Assembly (NCBI GenBank): GCA_963969365.1
Contig: OZ017761.1
Coordinates: 1,240,001 to 1,304,000, forward strand
Direction of reading: 5' to 3'
DNA from: Asterochloris sp. CNOR1
Lineage: Eukaryota > Chlorophyta > Trebouxiophyceae > Trebouxiales > Trebouxiaceae
Length of the DNA: 64,000 nucleotides
Numbering within the stretch: the stretch's first letter is position 1; each line of letters opens with the position of its first letter. Shown here in pieces: positions 23,601-35,703 of the stretch. The position numbers and the translations under genes were made by a program. The notes below the pieces were generated by a model that saw only the letters and a list, made by a program, of their open reading frames with translations, did no database searches and was not told where the DNA came from.

Positions 23601-26600
23601 CTGTTGTGGGAGTGACGCAAGCCACAGCCTCTGCGGCCTACAGTTGCTGGTGCCTTGCTCAACTCGCGCCGGCCGCTGGTGCCTTCCTAGTCCAGATTGC
23701 TCACCATGGATGCCCCAGCCACAGCTTCATCTGCAGTGGTCCGGGGGGAGTAGTCCCGCACTCTCCCCCCGTTCTCCTCGTCGCCCACTTCCTGGTCCTG
23801 CGTGGAGCGCACAGACATGATGCGTCGCAGCTGGTTGCTGAGGCGCCGCGCCAGCTGCCTCCCCAGCTCTGAGCTGGTGAACAGGCCAGAGGGGCGGCTG
23901 AGGGTTCTGTCCGGCGAGCCAAAGTTGGGCCTGCACAGACACGCAGAGTAACTTCACTGCGCTCAGGTGAGAGAGCTGCGTCCCCAGCAGGTGAACAGGC
24001 CAGGTGGGTGGTTGCTGCGAGACCACAAAGGTGTGGCCTGCAGGGGCATACAGCTTCACTGAGGGAGAGTCCAGTGACGCAACAGAATGGCACATTCTGC
24101 AAGCTAAATGTGTGCAGGCTGGCTACCACCATGAACACTGCCGCACCTACCACCATGAACGCTTTCACACCTCCCAGTAAGTCAGAATTCGTCTGCCAGG
24201 AAGATGGGTACAGCATTATGCATGCACTGAGGGCTGATGAGCAAGTGCTGCTGCATCCGCTCTTGAGTCACGATATCAAGCCACAGGTAGGTGTGCACGG
24301 TGTCCAGGCCTGCCTCTAGCCATACAACGCTGAGCCTCTGCACCTCTCTCTGAGAGAAGTGCTGGGCCCCAGCCTTGCAACAGGGATTTTTCCCACCCAG
24401 AGCTGCTGCTGAGACAGGGCTGCTGCAGGGCGTGCACCAGCAGGGGGAACAGGGGGGTTAGTATCATGTGCCAGCCTGCAATGGGCGCTGGCCTGCTGAC
24501 GTGCAGCTGGCTGCTGTGGGGTGCAGGCCTGCCAGGGACACTGCCGCGCAGGGCAGGCGCCTGCAATGGGGTGCAGGCCTGCCAACAATGCTGCCCATGC
24601 ATCTGCTGAGGCTGCCTGTGGGCGCAGGACGAGTGTTTGCATGCAACCTTTGACAGATGCAAAGCGCTCACGCTGGCATCGCCAACATGTTACGGATGAT
24701 GCGCTGCCTGTGCATGAGATGTCTGAGGTACTGGGCTCTGATCTGTATAGGCTCAGCCAGGAGCTGGCTGGGCAGGCTGAGGTTGACCTGCAGCCAAATA
24801 GCAGCGTGTGCAAGCAAGGTCTGTGGCTGCAGAATCATGATCACTGCATGGCAGCAGGACCAGCAGGAGGACTGGGGCCTCATGCAGCGCCAGTGGAGGA
24901 GACTGAGGGGTTGCAGCAAGCCCAACATGCTGGCTGTGCTCCTTGGGCATTGCAGTGCACTCACATCTGGAGCCCACGTCTTCAAAATGGCCTGGATGAC
25001 CTCTGCAGAGGTACAGATCTGACCACCATGGGCTGCAGAGATCCCATATCTGGCTGCACGGTTGACAAACCTGCAGAGCCAGCGCTGACCTGTCAGCAAG
25101 GCTGAGGCTCAGGTGAGATTGCATGACAAGTGCAGAGTGCCACATTCAGGCAGTCATGCATAGAGCCACAAAAAAAAAAGCAGCATTCTCACGGGCCAAA
25201 GTAGTCAGCACGTCCTGTTGTGGTGTGAGGCCTGCAACACAGGGCAATGGTTTACGTTCTGCTGGCGGCATGCATGCAGGCTCAGTGCGCATGAGATGTC
25301 ACGGGTTCACATGGGCACTCTGCCAGCAGCATGCATGCAAGTTCATGTTGCACTTGAGATACCGCAAACAGTCAGGGATGCTCTGCTGGCAGCATGCATG
25401 CAGGTTCACGTGCCCATAACATTGTATAGACATGTTGCACTGCCACAGGGCGCCATAGCAGCCAGCAACATGCACATCGCAGTGATAGCCAGGGTATCAG
25501 ACATGTCCCTGTTTGACGCAGCACCTCTTACTGAAGTGCAACATGGGCAGAAGGACCTACAGGTGCCAGCTGGGACTGCTGCCAGCCCTTTCAAGCGGTG
25601 GGTGCTAGGCAAGCTCACGTGACTTTGGTGGGCCTGCCAATGTACACCCCCAGCTTTACCCGAGGCCCACGCAGCACGACCTGCACCAGAGGGGCCCCTC
25701 AAGGCCAGCTGCAGCATGCTGAGCCATGCAGGTATGCTGGCGGCAGTAGCGCAGTGCATCTGCATGCCTACAGTCCAGCAGGATGGTTTGCAGCAAGGCC
25801 TGCCAAGCATCGTCAAGGCTAGGCCTTTGAGCACCCTGGTCATTTGCAGCTAGCTCAACAGAGCTACAGCATGCTGACACTGGCCAGCTAATGGCTGTGG
25901 TGCAGTGCATGGTGGAGCACTGCCGTACACAGTGAGACTGGGGCACGGCACACACCTCATTCTTTCCAGCCAGCACTGTGCGACAAGGCTCCAATGCCAG
26001 CACTGCTGAGCCCCAGGACACCTCCAGCAAGTCCTCTTGAACCTGCACTAAAAATGCCCTATAGGGTGCAGACTTTGTCCAGCATACACACATGATGGGA
26101 GCTCTGCTTGGGGCTCTGGTCATTCCATCACATGCATGGAGAGCAGCCATCTCATAAGGCGGACCTCAGAGGCTCTTCAAGCTGAGGCATTCTCATGACG
26201 CACCATGAGAAAACCCCAGCTGTACAAAAGGCTGCTTGTGTGCTGACGCAGGCACGCTGCAAGCACATGATGCTCACTCACCAGAACACAGAACTTGACG
26301 GCATCAATGGGGTCGGTAAAGGCCAGCATGAAGCTCCCCTGCAACAAGGTCAGCCACCACTCAGCTCCCACACTGTCCCATAGATGGACTGCAGTTCCCA
26401 CAACCAGTACGCTCGTGCAATGGCAATGCCAGCAGTCAGGTCCTGCTTGAGCAGCCAGCCCCCCTGGCCAAGCATGGAACAACTCTGCTCATATGCAAAG
26501 CATGACAGACACCAAGGCTCGCCTCTGCCTCCTGACATTCATAGCCCCTCTGGAGCCTCAGACATTTGCGCAGGCAGTCCCTGCAGTTGGCAGGCAGACA

Positions 26601-29600
26601 GGTGGGTGGCTGCCATGAAGCTACACCCACTTCTTACTGTTGCACCAGCAGGTCTTTGCAGCATGCGCAATGCATTTGCAAGTGGTGTGACATTTTGCCT
26701 GGAGCTTACCTAAACAGTGTCAAAGCCACCTCTGCAACTGCAGCATTCTCAGTCTTCATTTCATGCCACCTGAGGGGAACTTGTCAAGCTCAGCACCTCG
26801 GGCGGAGATGGGAGCCATTTCAGTGCAGAACAGCTTTGACAGCATGCCAGCTGACACCAGCCTGCTGCACAACTGCTGCAAGCACCATCAACGTGAAAAA
26901 CACTTCCTGCCATGCGGACAGCTGATGCTCACTGTTGGATTGCAGTGAAGACGAGTGTGACAGGCTCTGCTGGCTGAATAGCCCGTAGCTGATCTGTCAG
27001 CGTGGCCACGCTAGCACCAGGGGCATCAAAGTAGCCTGCACAAGGCAGTGGCCAATGTCACACATGCGTGATCATTGGGCAAACATGTAAAAGGCCTCGA
27101 CAGATGGGCTTCAGATGTGAGTGTTGGTCGGTACCCACTGCTGGCAATGGCTAATGAGCGGACAAGGAGCACTGCTGCAGAGCTGCTGAATGCACCTCTG
27201 TGTGGATGCCAGTGGACTGCAGGACATGCTGCGCTTGCCACACTGACTGGCTGTCAAGCTCACTAAGCTAATCAGCAGCAGTGAGCCCAGCTGCTGCATG
27301 GACATGTCCTAGCCGTGCATTCCGGCAAGGCTGCCTGCTGAACTCTTTGCCTGGCGGTCGTACACTGTCATGTTGCGGCATGCATGGTTTTTCTGGCGAG
27401 ATGAAGCTGTGCACCCATGCGTGAGCTGTCCTCTGCTCCTCGACTTCCCACAAAATGCTCTGCAGCGGAGTCATCGGGTGCTCCATGCTCGCAAGCAATG
27501 TGATGTGCACCCTGCTGAGCAGGCAGATGTCATGCGGAAGGCACCTGGCATGAGCTGGCGTGTCGTCCGCAGGGGTGGGACATGACGGGCTCGTTCCTCC
27601 AGCCCTGGTGGCAGGATCTGCTGCAGCTGCTGGGGCTCAGGCAGCCCTGGCACCACGTGCAGGCCCATGTCCATCACCATGACGCCACCGCGCGCCGACT
27701 GGGGGTCCCTAGCAGGGTCGTCTGCAGAGGGCAAGGGCATGTCAGGCTTGAAGCTAATCAGCAGCAAAGCCACACAGCCCAGCAAGACGAAGTCAGTGGC
27801 ACCAGCATGCTGCTGTGGGCTGACAGGAGGCAGCAGGCAGGGCAGGTCAAGGCAGGCTCGGAAGGTCATGTGCAGCAAGGCCGCAGAGCAGGGCAGACCG
27901 GCATGTTCACAGGCACAGTCAAGTTGCCATGGGCTGACTGAGTTTACTGATACTGCTCTCTGCAGCAGGAAGGGTGGGATGGTGTTGGTCTCCCAGCAAC
28001 TATCTGCTGGATGGCTTCTACTACAGCCTCATTGGCTACTGGCAGCCAGGCACGAGCACCTGTTGCTGTGGCAGGGGGTCTCCCTATCCCTGACGGGAAG
28101 TGTCTGCATAGCCTAAAGCTAGCCCTGATGCATCCTGGGTGTCGTCAGCATGCTGACAGGCCACAGCAGGTAGTCACTGACATCAGGCATCAAGCTTGCA
28201 TCACCTCTTTGACACATGTAGCTGCAACAACCCTTTGCAGTGTTGAGGTGCATGGCAGTGGTTTCCACAAGCGCAGCACATTGTTTTGCCATCCAGGCAG
28301 CCTGAGGAGACCTGTGTTGCAGGCGCTGTTTGAACCAGCCCATGCACACCCATCCTGGAAGCGTGCCCTGCCGCTGAGGCCCTGTGGTGCCACAGGCACC
28401 TGCAGATGGCAGAGAGCAGCACCAGGCTGCTGAGTCGAACACACGCATCCACCTTGAGAGTGCGCCCTGCTGGTCAGCTGGCCCCCTGTGTGGGGGTGCC
28501 ACAGCTTGTCAAAAAAGGCTGACATGGATCGCTCTGCCTTCTCTCCAAAGGAGCTCCATCGCGAGGCTGCACTGGTGCTGCGCGAGGGCAGCTCGGAGTT
28601 CTGTGCACTCACGGCGGCACTATCTGCTGCATTGTGTTGCCCCTGTGGGAGGGCTGCTGCGATGTCAGTCAGCCGGCTGTTCACCTGCGGGGTGCAGGTG
28701 AGAAGTGTGGCTACTCTTGAGGTTTGCCACTTGTGTGAAGTGCAAAGCCGCTGCAAAAACTGCAACTGACAGGGGTGCATGGTGTGCCATTCATCGAAGA
28801 GAGGCCACCACCTGTTCATTAACACGGCAGCACGGGTGGAGGATGTCAGGACTGATGGCACAGCCGGTGGCATGCACTGACACAGATGGTGCTGAAGACT
28901 GTCAGCGGCACTGTTGCACAGCATAACTCTGCCTGCATAGCGGCTTGTGCTGTCCAGCAACGCCACTCACCTCAGCACAGTGGGTACTTGGCAAATTTCT
29001 CACCTGAGCAAAGGCTGTGGTTTTGCACAGGACCCAACTGGTGTACATGATGGCAACAAAACACCTGTGGTGCAATGCAATCATTCCAGCTCTAAAGCAG
29101 TGCAACTACCCTCAAGAGCAACCTCTGGTTCAAGGTCACACTGCACGAGGAGTGAGGGTCACAAGCGCCTATTACCTGGGCAAAGGTGGCGCTGCTGCAG
29201 AGGACCTGCCCGCCGTGCATGGTGGCAATGAGGCCCTTCAGCTGGTCAATGATGGCTGAGTAGCGGTCCAACACCTTCACAGCAGGGTCCCGCGAGCGCT
29301 GCACTGCCCCCGTGTGGATGCACATCCGCACACGCACGCCCTTGAAGACACTGTGGTCTTCGTGGGGGGCGACGATGCCCTGCAGGCTGGCAAGCTGTCA
29401 GAGGAAGCAGCAGGCAGTGTTTCTGGGCGACACCTGCTGGAAGCGCTCAAGCTGGAGCTATAATGCAGGCATGACAGCAGCCTGGCAGATGCATGAAGGA
29501 CCTCCCTCACATGTTGTGACCACCCAGAGAATCTGGGCCTTCACAACATACATGCTTCATGGGGGCAAGCAGTGGCAGTCAAGAGATCAGTGGAACCCCT

Positions 29601-32600
29601 GCCCTCCCTGTCACCCAGCACGCCATGCGCACTCAAGCATGGCTGCTCCCCACACAATCTACTGTAGATGACCGCATGGACCCAGCCCTACAGCACAATC
29701 TGGGATTCTATCACCAGCTGACCTCTTTATTATCCACCTCGCCTGGGGCATCCAGAGACTGCTGCTCCCACACGACAGTCTTCTTCCCCGGCGTCCTTGG
29801 TGTCTCGATCTCAAGGCTTTTGGCAGACTCCACGCGAGAGGTGGAGGCAGTAGCCCTGCTGGCAGCGGCTGCAGTGGATACCTTGAGGAGGGTGGACAGC
29901 GTCAGGGTGCGGGTCTTCTTGTGCATCTGGAGCTGAACAGGCCACTGTGCGCTCACCAGGGCCTGCAAGCATGGGCACATGCTGTGCTGTGCTGGTGCTT
30001 GCAGGCCAAGTGGCCAGGCACCAGCAAATCAAGTCAGGGGTCATGGAAGGCCAGCAGCATGAAGCAGCGCCAACTTACAGAGGAGGAGGGCAGGCATAGA
30101 AGAAGCACAGTTCACCTGCTAGGTTGTCAGGCACAAGCCACCAGCTGCACCACACCTTTTGGGTAGCTAGGCACCAGCACACTGCATCGACGGGGTCCAA
30201 GAAGGCCAGCAGCACGGCATCACCCTCCTCGTGCAGGTGGATGGCCTTGTACCGGTCTTGCAGGGAGGACATGACCTTGCTGTATACGGAGGCAGTGGTG
30301 GCCATCACCTGCAGCCCAGTCAGTTCCAAGACTTCAACACTGCTGTCAAGGCGGTGTCAAGCATGCCTGCCGTGCAGGCGTGAGGCCTACTGCCATGACT
30401 TGCAGACGGAGCTTATGAGAGGTGCCATCCTGCTGTCAAGGCGGTGAAGCGTGACTGGCAGTCTTGCAGGGAGGACAGTGTTTGCTGGAATGATTGTGGC
30501 ACCATAGCCTGCAGCTGAATGCCAATTGTTCTCTGGCAGGCAGGGGCAAGCATGAGCTGCAGGTAGGCCTGCAGGATGGGCAGCGCAAAGTGCTGGCGGT
30601 GACTGGGGTTGGCTTGGCGGCAGATGACAACAGGGCACATGCAGGGCATCAGCGCTGTCCATGCAGCATAGCAGACAGAGGCTGCAGGCTTCAAACAGTA
30701 ACACTCAGCGGCCTGGTGCATAGAATACACATTTTGGGCGATGGAACTTCTAGCGGAGCAAGTCCTGGGCTGCTTTTAATTGTGCCGTCACTTAAGGCGC
30801 TTTGCCTCGCTTGAGCTTGGGCAGCTTGAGCAGTTGAGGCCCACCGAGGGATTCCACTGAAACAGCTCCTTCCAGGCCTCTGCATCTGTCAGCACCAGCG
30901 TGATCTGCTGCTTGTTGGCGGCCTGCAGCTTGAGCTGCAGCGCGGTGGCGCTCTCGCTGGGCAGGCGCCAGCGCAGCCAGAAACTGGCAGCTGCCATAGC
31001 CAGCAGGACCCCCACCAGGAAGGGCAGCACCAGCTTGTACCAACTCTCCCTCTTTGCCAGAAAGGGAACCTTGACAGGGGTGCATCTGCAGACAGGGCTC
31101 AGGCTTGACTGCAGCTGAGGTGTGGTCAGGTGAGGTGGCCAGGTGAGGTGCGGCCAGAGGTGCACCATGACAGGTGTGCCTGCAGAGAGTTGTCAGGCTT
31201 GGAAGCAGCTCAGGCTGGCAGCGGGGTCAGCAGGTGTGGTCAGGTTGCTCAGCAGGGGTACACCTTGACAGGCACCTCAGCTGCACACAGGGTGTGGGCC
31301 TCTTTTACTGCCAACTGTGACTGCAAGCGGCGCAGCTGAGGATGGGCACAGCTGCGCCACGCGCAGTCACAGGCACGGGCACAGCGCATTAGGTGCAGCG
31401 GGGGAAGGTACTTAGGGCCATGCATGCAACATGTTAGATTGCAGGCAGATGCAGCGCCAGCTTTCCTCAGCTGCAGCTGTGTCATGACGAAGATGCGCTG
31501 CAATATGGTGCTGGCTGAGTAGCCAGTCTGCGAGTGCAGAGTCAGGGAGCACAGCTCTGAGGCGGCCTCAGTAGGGGCCAGCAGGCAGCTGGCCATGCAC
31601 CGCCGCCTCACTTGAGGTGGTTGGCGTCAGTCCAGTGTGTCACGAATCCTGTTGAGCACTGGCACTGGTCGTATCCCACGTACTGGGCATCAATGCGGGC
31701 ATATCTGAGGCGGGGCATGAGCGTGTAGTTGACATCCCAGGGAGGGCATAGCACCCCTGAGTCGCCAGCAGTGCGCTGAAACACCTTGGGCACAGTCCTG
31801 CAGGGGCGATGGGGACATGGAGAGGCCAACTACACTGCAACCGTCCCGGCCGTTAGGCACTGCAACCACAGGAGCGAGCGTGGTGCAGGCCAGCAGTGCG
31901 CTGGAACACCTTGAGGACCGCCCTGCACTGGCAGTGGGGTTGGTTGGAGCTGAAACGCCAGAGCTGCGTCAGGCCACAAACGGCAGCAGCATGCCCTGAG
32001 TGGTCTGGCACCTTGTCTATGCATGCAGCTCTGCTGCCTGCATGATACTCTGGAGCCTTCCTTGAGCTGCCTGGCTGCCTGTGAGACTAGGGTTGCATGG
32101 GCTCACATGTCTGAGTACATGAAGGGTGGCAGACGCTGCCCATATCTGTTGCGCGTGACCTGTTGCATGCCGCTGCCACGGATGTTGAGCAGCAGCAGCA
32201 CCTTAGCGCCTCCCAGGCCGGGGGGCAGGGGGCCCCTGCACGCAGCCCAAAGGGTTTCAGCAGGGAACAGGGCACATCGGGCAGACGGTATTGATGCATC
32301 TGATGCTCTTAAGGGGGCGCAGCCTCTGCACCAGCACAGCACAGCTTCGTGCTCCACAAGAAGAGTTGCCAGACCATTTGGGCACACCTCAGAGAAGCTT
32401 TCCGAGTGAGGCTTCGGCAGACAGCAGTTGAGAACGCATTGCCAAACTAGCTTTGCACGCTCACGACATGTTGTTGTCTGTCAGAATGAGCTGCTGAAGG
32501 CCACTGCTGTAGGTCAGGCTGGGAGGCAGAGTGCCTGTCAGGTTGTTAGACCCCAGGTGCAGCACCTGCATGCAAGTATATGTGCAGGAGCTTCGACAAA

Positions 32601-35600
32601 TTTGACAGAACTGCCAGCAACAAGCTCCGCCAGGCACATAACAGCATGTGGGAAACCCCTGAAGCCCCCAAAGGGTGGGCAGCAGGGTGGCTGCCAGTCA
32701 TCAAGTAGAGCTGGGTCAGGCAGCTGAACAGATGCGCTTGACGCCTCCCAGCAGAGTGTCACAGGGATGCCGCTAGTCAGCATGTGTTGCTGGGCACACA
32801 TCACGGAATCAATGGAACCCATTTGGCTCAAGGACAGGCAGTGGACCGTGGGTTTGTATGCTGCCGGCGTGCAAATCATGGCCCATGCACGCAGCTGTCC
32901 AGTTGAACTCAGCTTACCGAAAGAGCAGGCAGCAGGGTGTCATTTGAGATGGTGCCAGTGAGCATGTTGTGGTGGGCAAACAGCTGGGTCAGGTAGGGCA
33001 TCCTCATCAGCACCGCTGGGAGAGTGCCAGTCAGCTGGTTGGAGAATACCAGAATGTGCTGCAGCAAAGGTCGCAAAGTGGTTATATTGTGGCATGTGCA
33101 CGACTAGGGGATGTTGTGGTGGGTTGATAACAAGTGTGTCTAAGCGCGGCTGTCATGCTTCCAGTAGATGGTCAAATTCGTTTATCCCCCCTCCCAGCAC
33201 TGCACTAGCAGAACTTTTGGCATGTGCACACAGTTCAACAGTGTCCTTGAGCCAGTCCAGTTGCTGCGAGGACAACACCTCAGCAATGCTGTCGCATGCC
33301 CCAGCGCCATGGCTGATGGCGTACTCAGCTCAGGCGTGCCACACTCACAGAGAGGGCCAGGCTAGCAAGGCCAGGTGGGATGCTGCCTGTCAGCTTATTG
33401 TTGTGCAGGTGTAGCCGGATGCGGCGGCTCTGCCCATTCTCAATTGCCATCACGCGCTGCTCAAAAGCGCTATAAGGGTCAGGCGGAGCAGGGATGGTTC
33501 CACTGCAGCCGCAGGCAAAGTTGTCAGACAGAGGTTCAGACAGCAGTGAGGTGCAAGCGGCAGGTCAGGCATAGTCGCCCTGCAGCAATCATAAGCCATG
33601 AGATGGCCAGATGGCGGCATGCTGCACAGGCACTGCTGTTGACAGGGCAAAGCTGCATCTGCTACAGCTACAGGCCATGCATTATTGGTGCAGCAGCGCG
33701 GTGCAGAGTCACGCATTGAGGGCAGGCCAGGTAGGCAGGGCAGGAGCTTTGGTGCCACAGGCTTTCAAAGACTGCAAGGTGCTGCTGGGGCCAGCAGAGC
33801 ACGCATGGTCAAGCGGCAGCAGCTGGTAATGATCCAGTGAGGCAGGTGCAGGTCACAAGACAGGCAGCTGCCTTGAGGCAAAGTTTGGCTGCAGCAGCTT
33901 TAGCCAGCGGCCGCAGCAGCATCCCGCACCAAAACAAGTGGGCCACACCTATATGGTGAAACTTTGTGGTCTTCATGCCTCAAAAGCCGCTGCCTACATG
34001 CCTGCTGGTGCTTTGTGGACATGTGCAGGAGAGGCTGGGCGCTGCATGCAGTCCAGACCAGGCTGCCCCACTCATTCACAGTACCCAAAGTTGCACTCTC
34101 GGCTGGCTCTCACCTCAAATTATTGAAAGCCAGGTCCAGCACCTGCAGCGCTGGCATCTGCCACCAATCTGCAGGGACGGTCTGGGTGAGCTGATTGTTG
34201 TCCAGGCTGAGCTCCTCACACCGAGTCAAGCCGCTAAGCGCTGGCAGCGAGCCAGTAAATTGATTGCGTCCCTGCAGGAGCAGTGATGCACTGACCCCTG
34301 CATAGGTCTCAGGCATGAAGAACCAGGATGCCTACAGGATCAGCAATGTCAGATGTGGTGCGGCAACAGCAGCCATGCAGCCTGGCCCTCCAGCTGCCGG
34401 TGCTTGCTGACGCCACACCATGTGCAGCCGCAGCCAAGCAGGTGCACAAAAGGCAGAGGTGGCTTCATTCCTCACCAGGTCCACTGTACGCAGCAATGGC
34501 CACTCGAACAACCGGTCTGGCAGCGTGCCTGACAAGCTGCAGGGGGTGGACATGATGTATCACCGCAAGAAACAGTGGAAGGCAAGAAGCAGTGGGTACA
34601 CAGGCCGGCACATGGGCACAAGCAGTGCAAGGGCGACACACAGGTACTGCACAGGTTGCCATGCAGACACAAGCAGCCCCGAGTGAGTTGCAGTCACTCA
34701 CAGGCTGCCACGCTGACTGCAGCAGCAGGATTACATGCAGCCAGGACAGGTGCCCACCTGTTGTTCCTGAGGGTCATGAAAGCCATCAATGGCCACAAAG
34801 TGTTGAACTCCACTGGCAGCGAGCCAGTCAGGTTGTTGTCTGCATAACACCACCAGAGTCAGCAGCAGAGCAGATTGGCGCCATGGGCACACACGTCTCT
34901 CTGAGCAGCACAATGGTGAGCTTGATGGCAGCCTGCACGCATCCACGAAGTGCCTGTGCCCCAGAACCAGCGGCCACTATCCTGCTGGGAGCCAGGCTCA
35001 AGTGACTGCACCTGCAACACACCCTGAAGATCAGATGGATCAGACATGCGGGGCACCTCCGTTGCCCAGCCCAAGTAGCGGCGCCCCCAGCCACCCAGGC
35101 ATAGTCAAGTGTGTCGCATGAACAGCATGGACTGCACCTCATCCATTCCAAAGAAGATTCTGTGAGAATGCTGCCTCACCCTCCCAAGAAATGATCTGTA
35201 GCGACGGCACCAGAGGGGCCAGCGCGCCATCAGGAATCTGGCCTGCAAGACCAAAGCTTCCCAGATAAACCACATACACGCCGCCTTGAACTGCACAGCC
35301 CTGCAGGCTCTGGTTGGTGCAGCAGTAGACGCCGGCCCAGGAGCAGTGCACGTTCACAGGCCAGCTGCCTGCATGCAATACAGGTTGAGGTAAGTCAGCT
35401 GCGCAGGGCCTGTGAAGGGCTTGAGAGGATGGCAGCATGCACATAAATGCCAGGAATTGTGAGAAGGCAGCAGTCATGGGCACAGGCACAGTGGAGGAGC
35501 ACAGCAGCAATCGCACCATTGGGATTGTGATAGTACTGCAGCCACCCCTGCTCAGCCACAGTCCATTTTGGCCCGCCCAGGGCTGTGAAGGCTGCAATGA

Positions 35601-35703
35601 GCCCGGTCCTCTGCTGTAGCTGGCAGGTTGAATTGCATTGTACTGACTGAGCTGCACTGAGAGTTGCCCATGCTGCAAGCAGGATGGTACACAGGACCTG
35701 CAT
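20621..35703 (-). CDS. LRR receptor-type class III nucleotide cyclase, tandem C1-C2 (gene D)
   Basis: Predicted single-pass membrane receptor of 1,467 residues making cAMP or cGMP. There are 33 phase-consistent exons, total 4,404 nt: 35517-35703, 35180-35368, 34758-34839, 34476-34536, 34114-34271, 33349-33502, 32918-33058, 32465-32565, 32107-32235, 31612-31797, 30845-31085, 30156-30308, 29738-29962, 29176-29379, 28453-28684, 27545-27721, 26933-27035, 26770-26861, 26710-26731, 26523-26580, 26282-26338, 25956-26042, 25619-25680, 25193-25231, 24965-25070, 24672-24787, 23705-23930, 23060-23241, 22103-22250, 21899-21931, 21260-21469, 20786-20927 and 20621-20721. Order: signal peptide (1-19), LRRs, Cys-rich juxtamembrane segment, membrane span (about 478-500), C1 (about 524-873), C2 (from about 898). 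C1 keeps both metal aspartates (LTDAE, EEGDA). C2 lacks them (FTAIQ, EGSFM) but has VNRAAR near residue 1050. Closest relative: the plus-strand neighbour. Confidence 0.88.
21519..21546 (-). repeat. Degraded copy of the start of exon 21260-21469
   Basis: On the minus strand this reads CGCAG|GATGAGGGCGCCAGACTG. The real exon begins CTGCAG|GATGAGTGGCGCCAGACC. The copy sits about 75 bp upstream in the preceding intron and keeps the acceptor-like CAG. Confidence 0.6.
21806..21848 (-). repeat. Degraded copy of the end of exon 22103-22250
   Basis: The stretch matches the last part of exon 22103-22250, including its donor. It reads GCAGAGCTCACTCTGGAG... and ends CAGCAG|GTCTGTG, against GCAGAGCTCACTCTCGAC... 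and the same donor in the exon. It lies about 300 bp downstream in transcription order, past a small 33-nt exon. Confidence 0.6.
22361..22415 (-). repeat. Degraded copy of the start of exon 22103-22250
   Basis: This intronic stretch resembles the first 40 nt of the following exon: the pattern GGCCGCTCCAGCACTTATGC here against GGGCGCTCCAGCATCCATGC in the exon, each followed by TGCTAAG. The copy lies about 140 bp upstream of the real acceptor. Confidence 0.6.
25255..25405 (-). repeat. Intronic minisatellite, about 60 bp x 3
   Basis: Three imperfect copies of a unit centred on CATGCATGC lie in the intron between exons 25619-25680 and 25193-25231 (near 25262, 25330 and 25392). Each is flanked by GCTGGC/GCCAGC-like sequence. 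A 10-base A run sits just beyond the next exon at about 25170-25179, which is a T run on the transcribed strand. Confidence 0.6.
26523..26731 (-). other. 22-nt microexon and inferred GC-AG intron in gene D
   Basis: A 22-nt microexon (26710-26731, encoding VALTLF plus split codons) is followed by exon 26523-26580, which encodes the strand before the lost second metal site. The next intron must begin with GC (CAGAG|GCGAGCC) to join QEAE in frame to GSFMLAF at 26338. No GT donor gives the right phase. The joined product aligns well with other class III domains, which is the main support. Confidence 0.6.
27545..30904 (-). other. C1 cyclase domain of gene D
   Basis: Six exons encode the first class III catalytic domain. 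Landmarks: the start TLVLTDAEAWKELFQW with the first metal Asp, HEEGDAVLLAF with the second, VRVRMCIHTG, HGGQVLCSSATF, and the C-terminal strand LHVVPGLPEPQ. The usual glycine-serine after the first Asp is replaced (EAW). The Asn/Arg transition-state pair is absent, as in animal C1 domains. An insert rich in Thr/Ser/Ala lies at 29738-29962. Confidence 0.85.
30429..30516 (-). repeat. Degraded copy of exon 30156-30308 in the intron before it
   Basis: Starting after a CTGCAG acceptor-like site, this stretch parallels the first half of the next exon. Both contain a GTCCTCCCTGCAAGAC core (30461-30476 and 30255-30270, 206 bp apart) after a similar lead (VMATTAS... in the exon, AMVPQSF... in the copy). 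The copy runs into a stop and lacks the EEGDA metal-binding motif. Confidence 0.65.
32107..35703 (-). other. Signal peptide and LRR ectodomain of gene D
   Basis: Exons 1-9 encode a hydrophobic N-terminal segment, then a Cys-flanked cap (CNST C, HCSWAGVYCC) typical of plant-type LRR N-termini. Repeats follow with LxGxLP or LxGxIP cores, for example NNLTGSLP, NQFTGSLP, NKLTGSIP, NQLTGTLP and NNLTGTLP. Several introns fall near repeat boundaries, as in plant LRR receptor genes. The ligand is unknown. Confidence 0.88.

Larger units (their letters stand above)
21260..26964 (-). other. C2 cyclase domain of gene D
   Basis: The second class III domain is spread over many small exons. It starts VTLVFTAIQ, with Ala where the first metal Asp would be. 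It continues GYECQEAE|GSFMLAF (Ser for the second Asp), RVKLGVYIG, TGRADYFGPFVNRAAR (Asn and Arg kept) and AHGGQICTSAE. After a linker of about 270 residues it ends HIGKFTFKGIPQ. The pattern is that of a C2 partner that completes the active site of C1. Confidence 0.85.
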
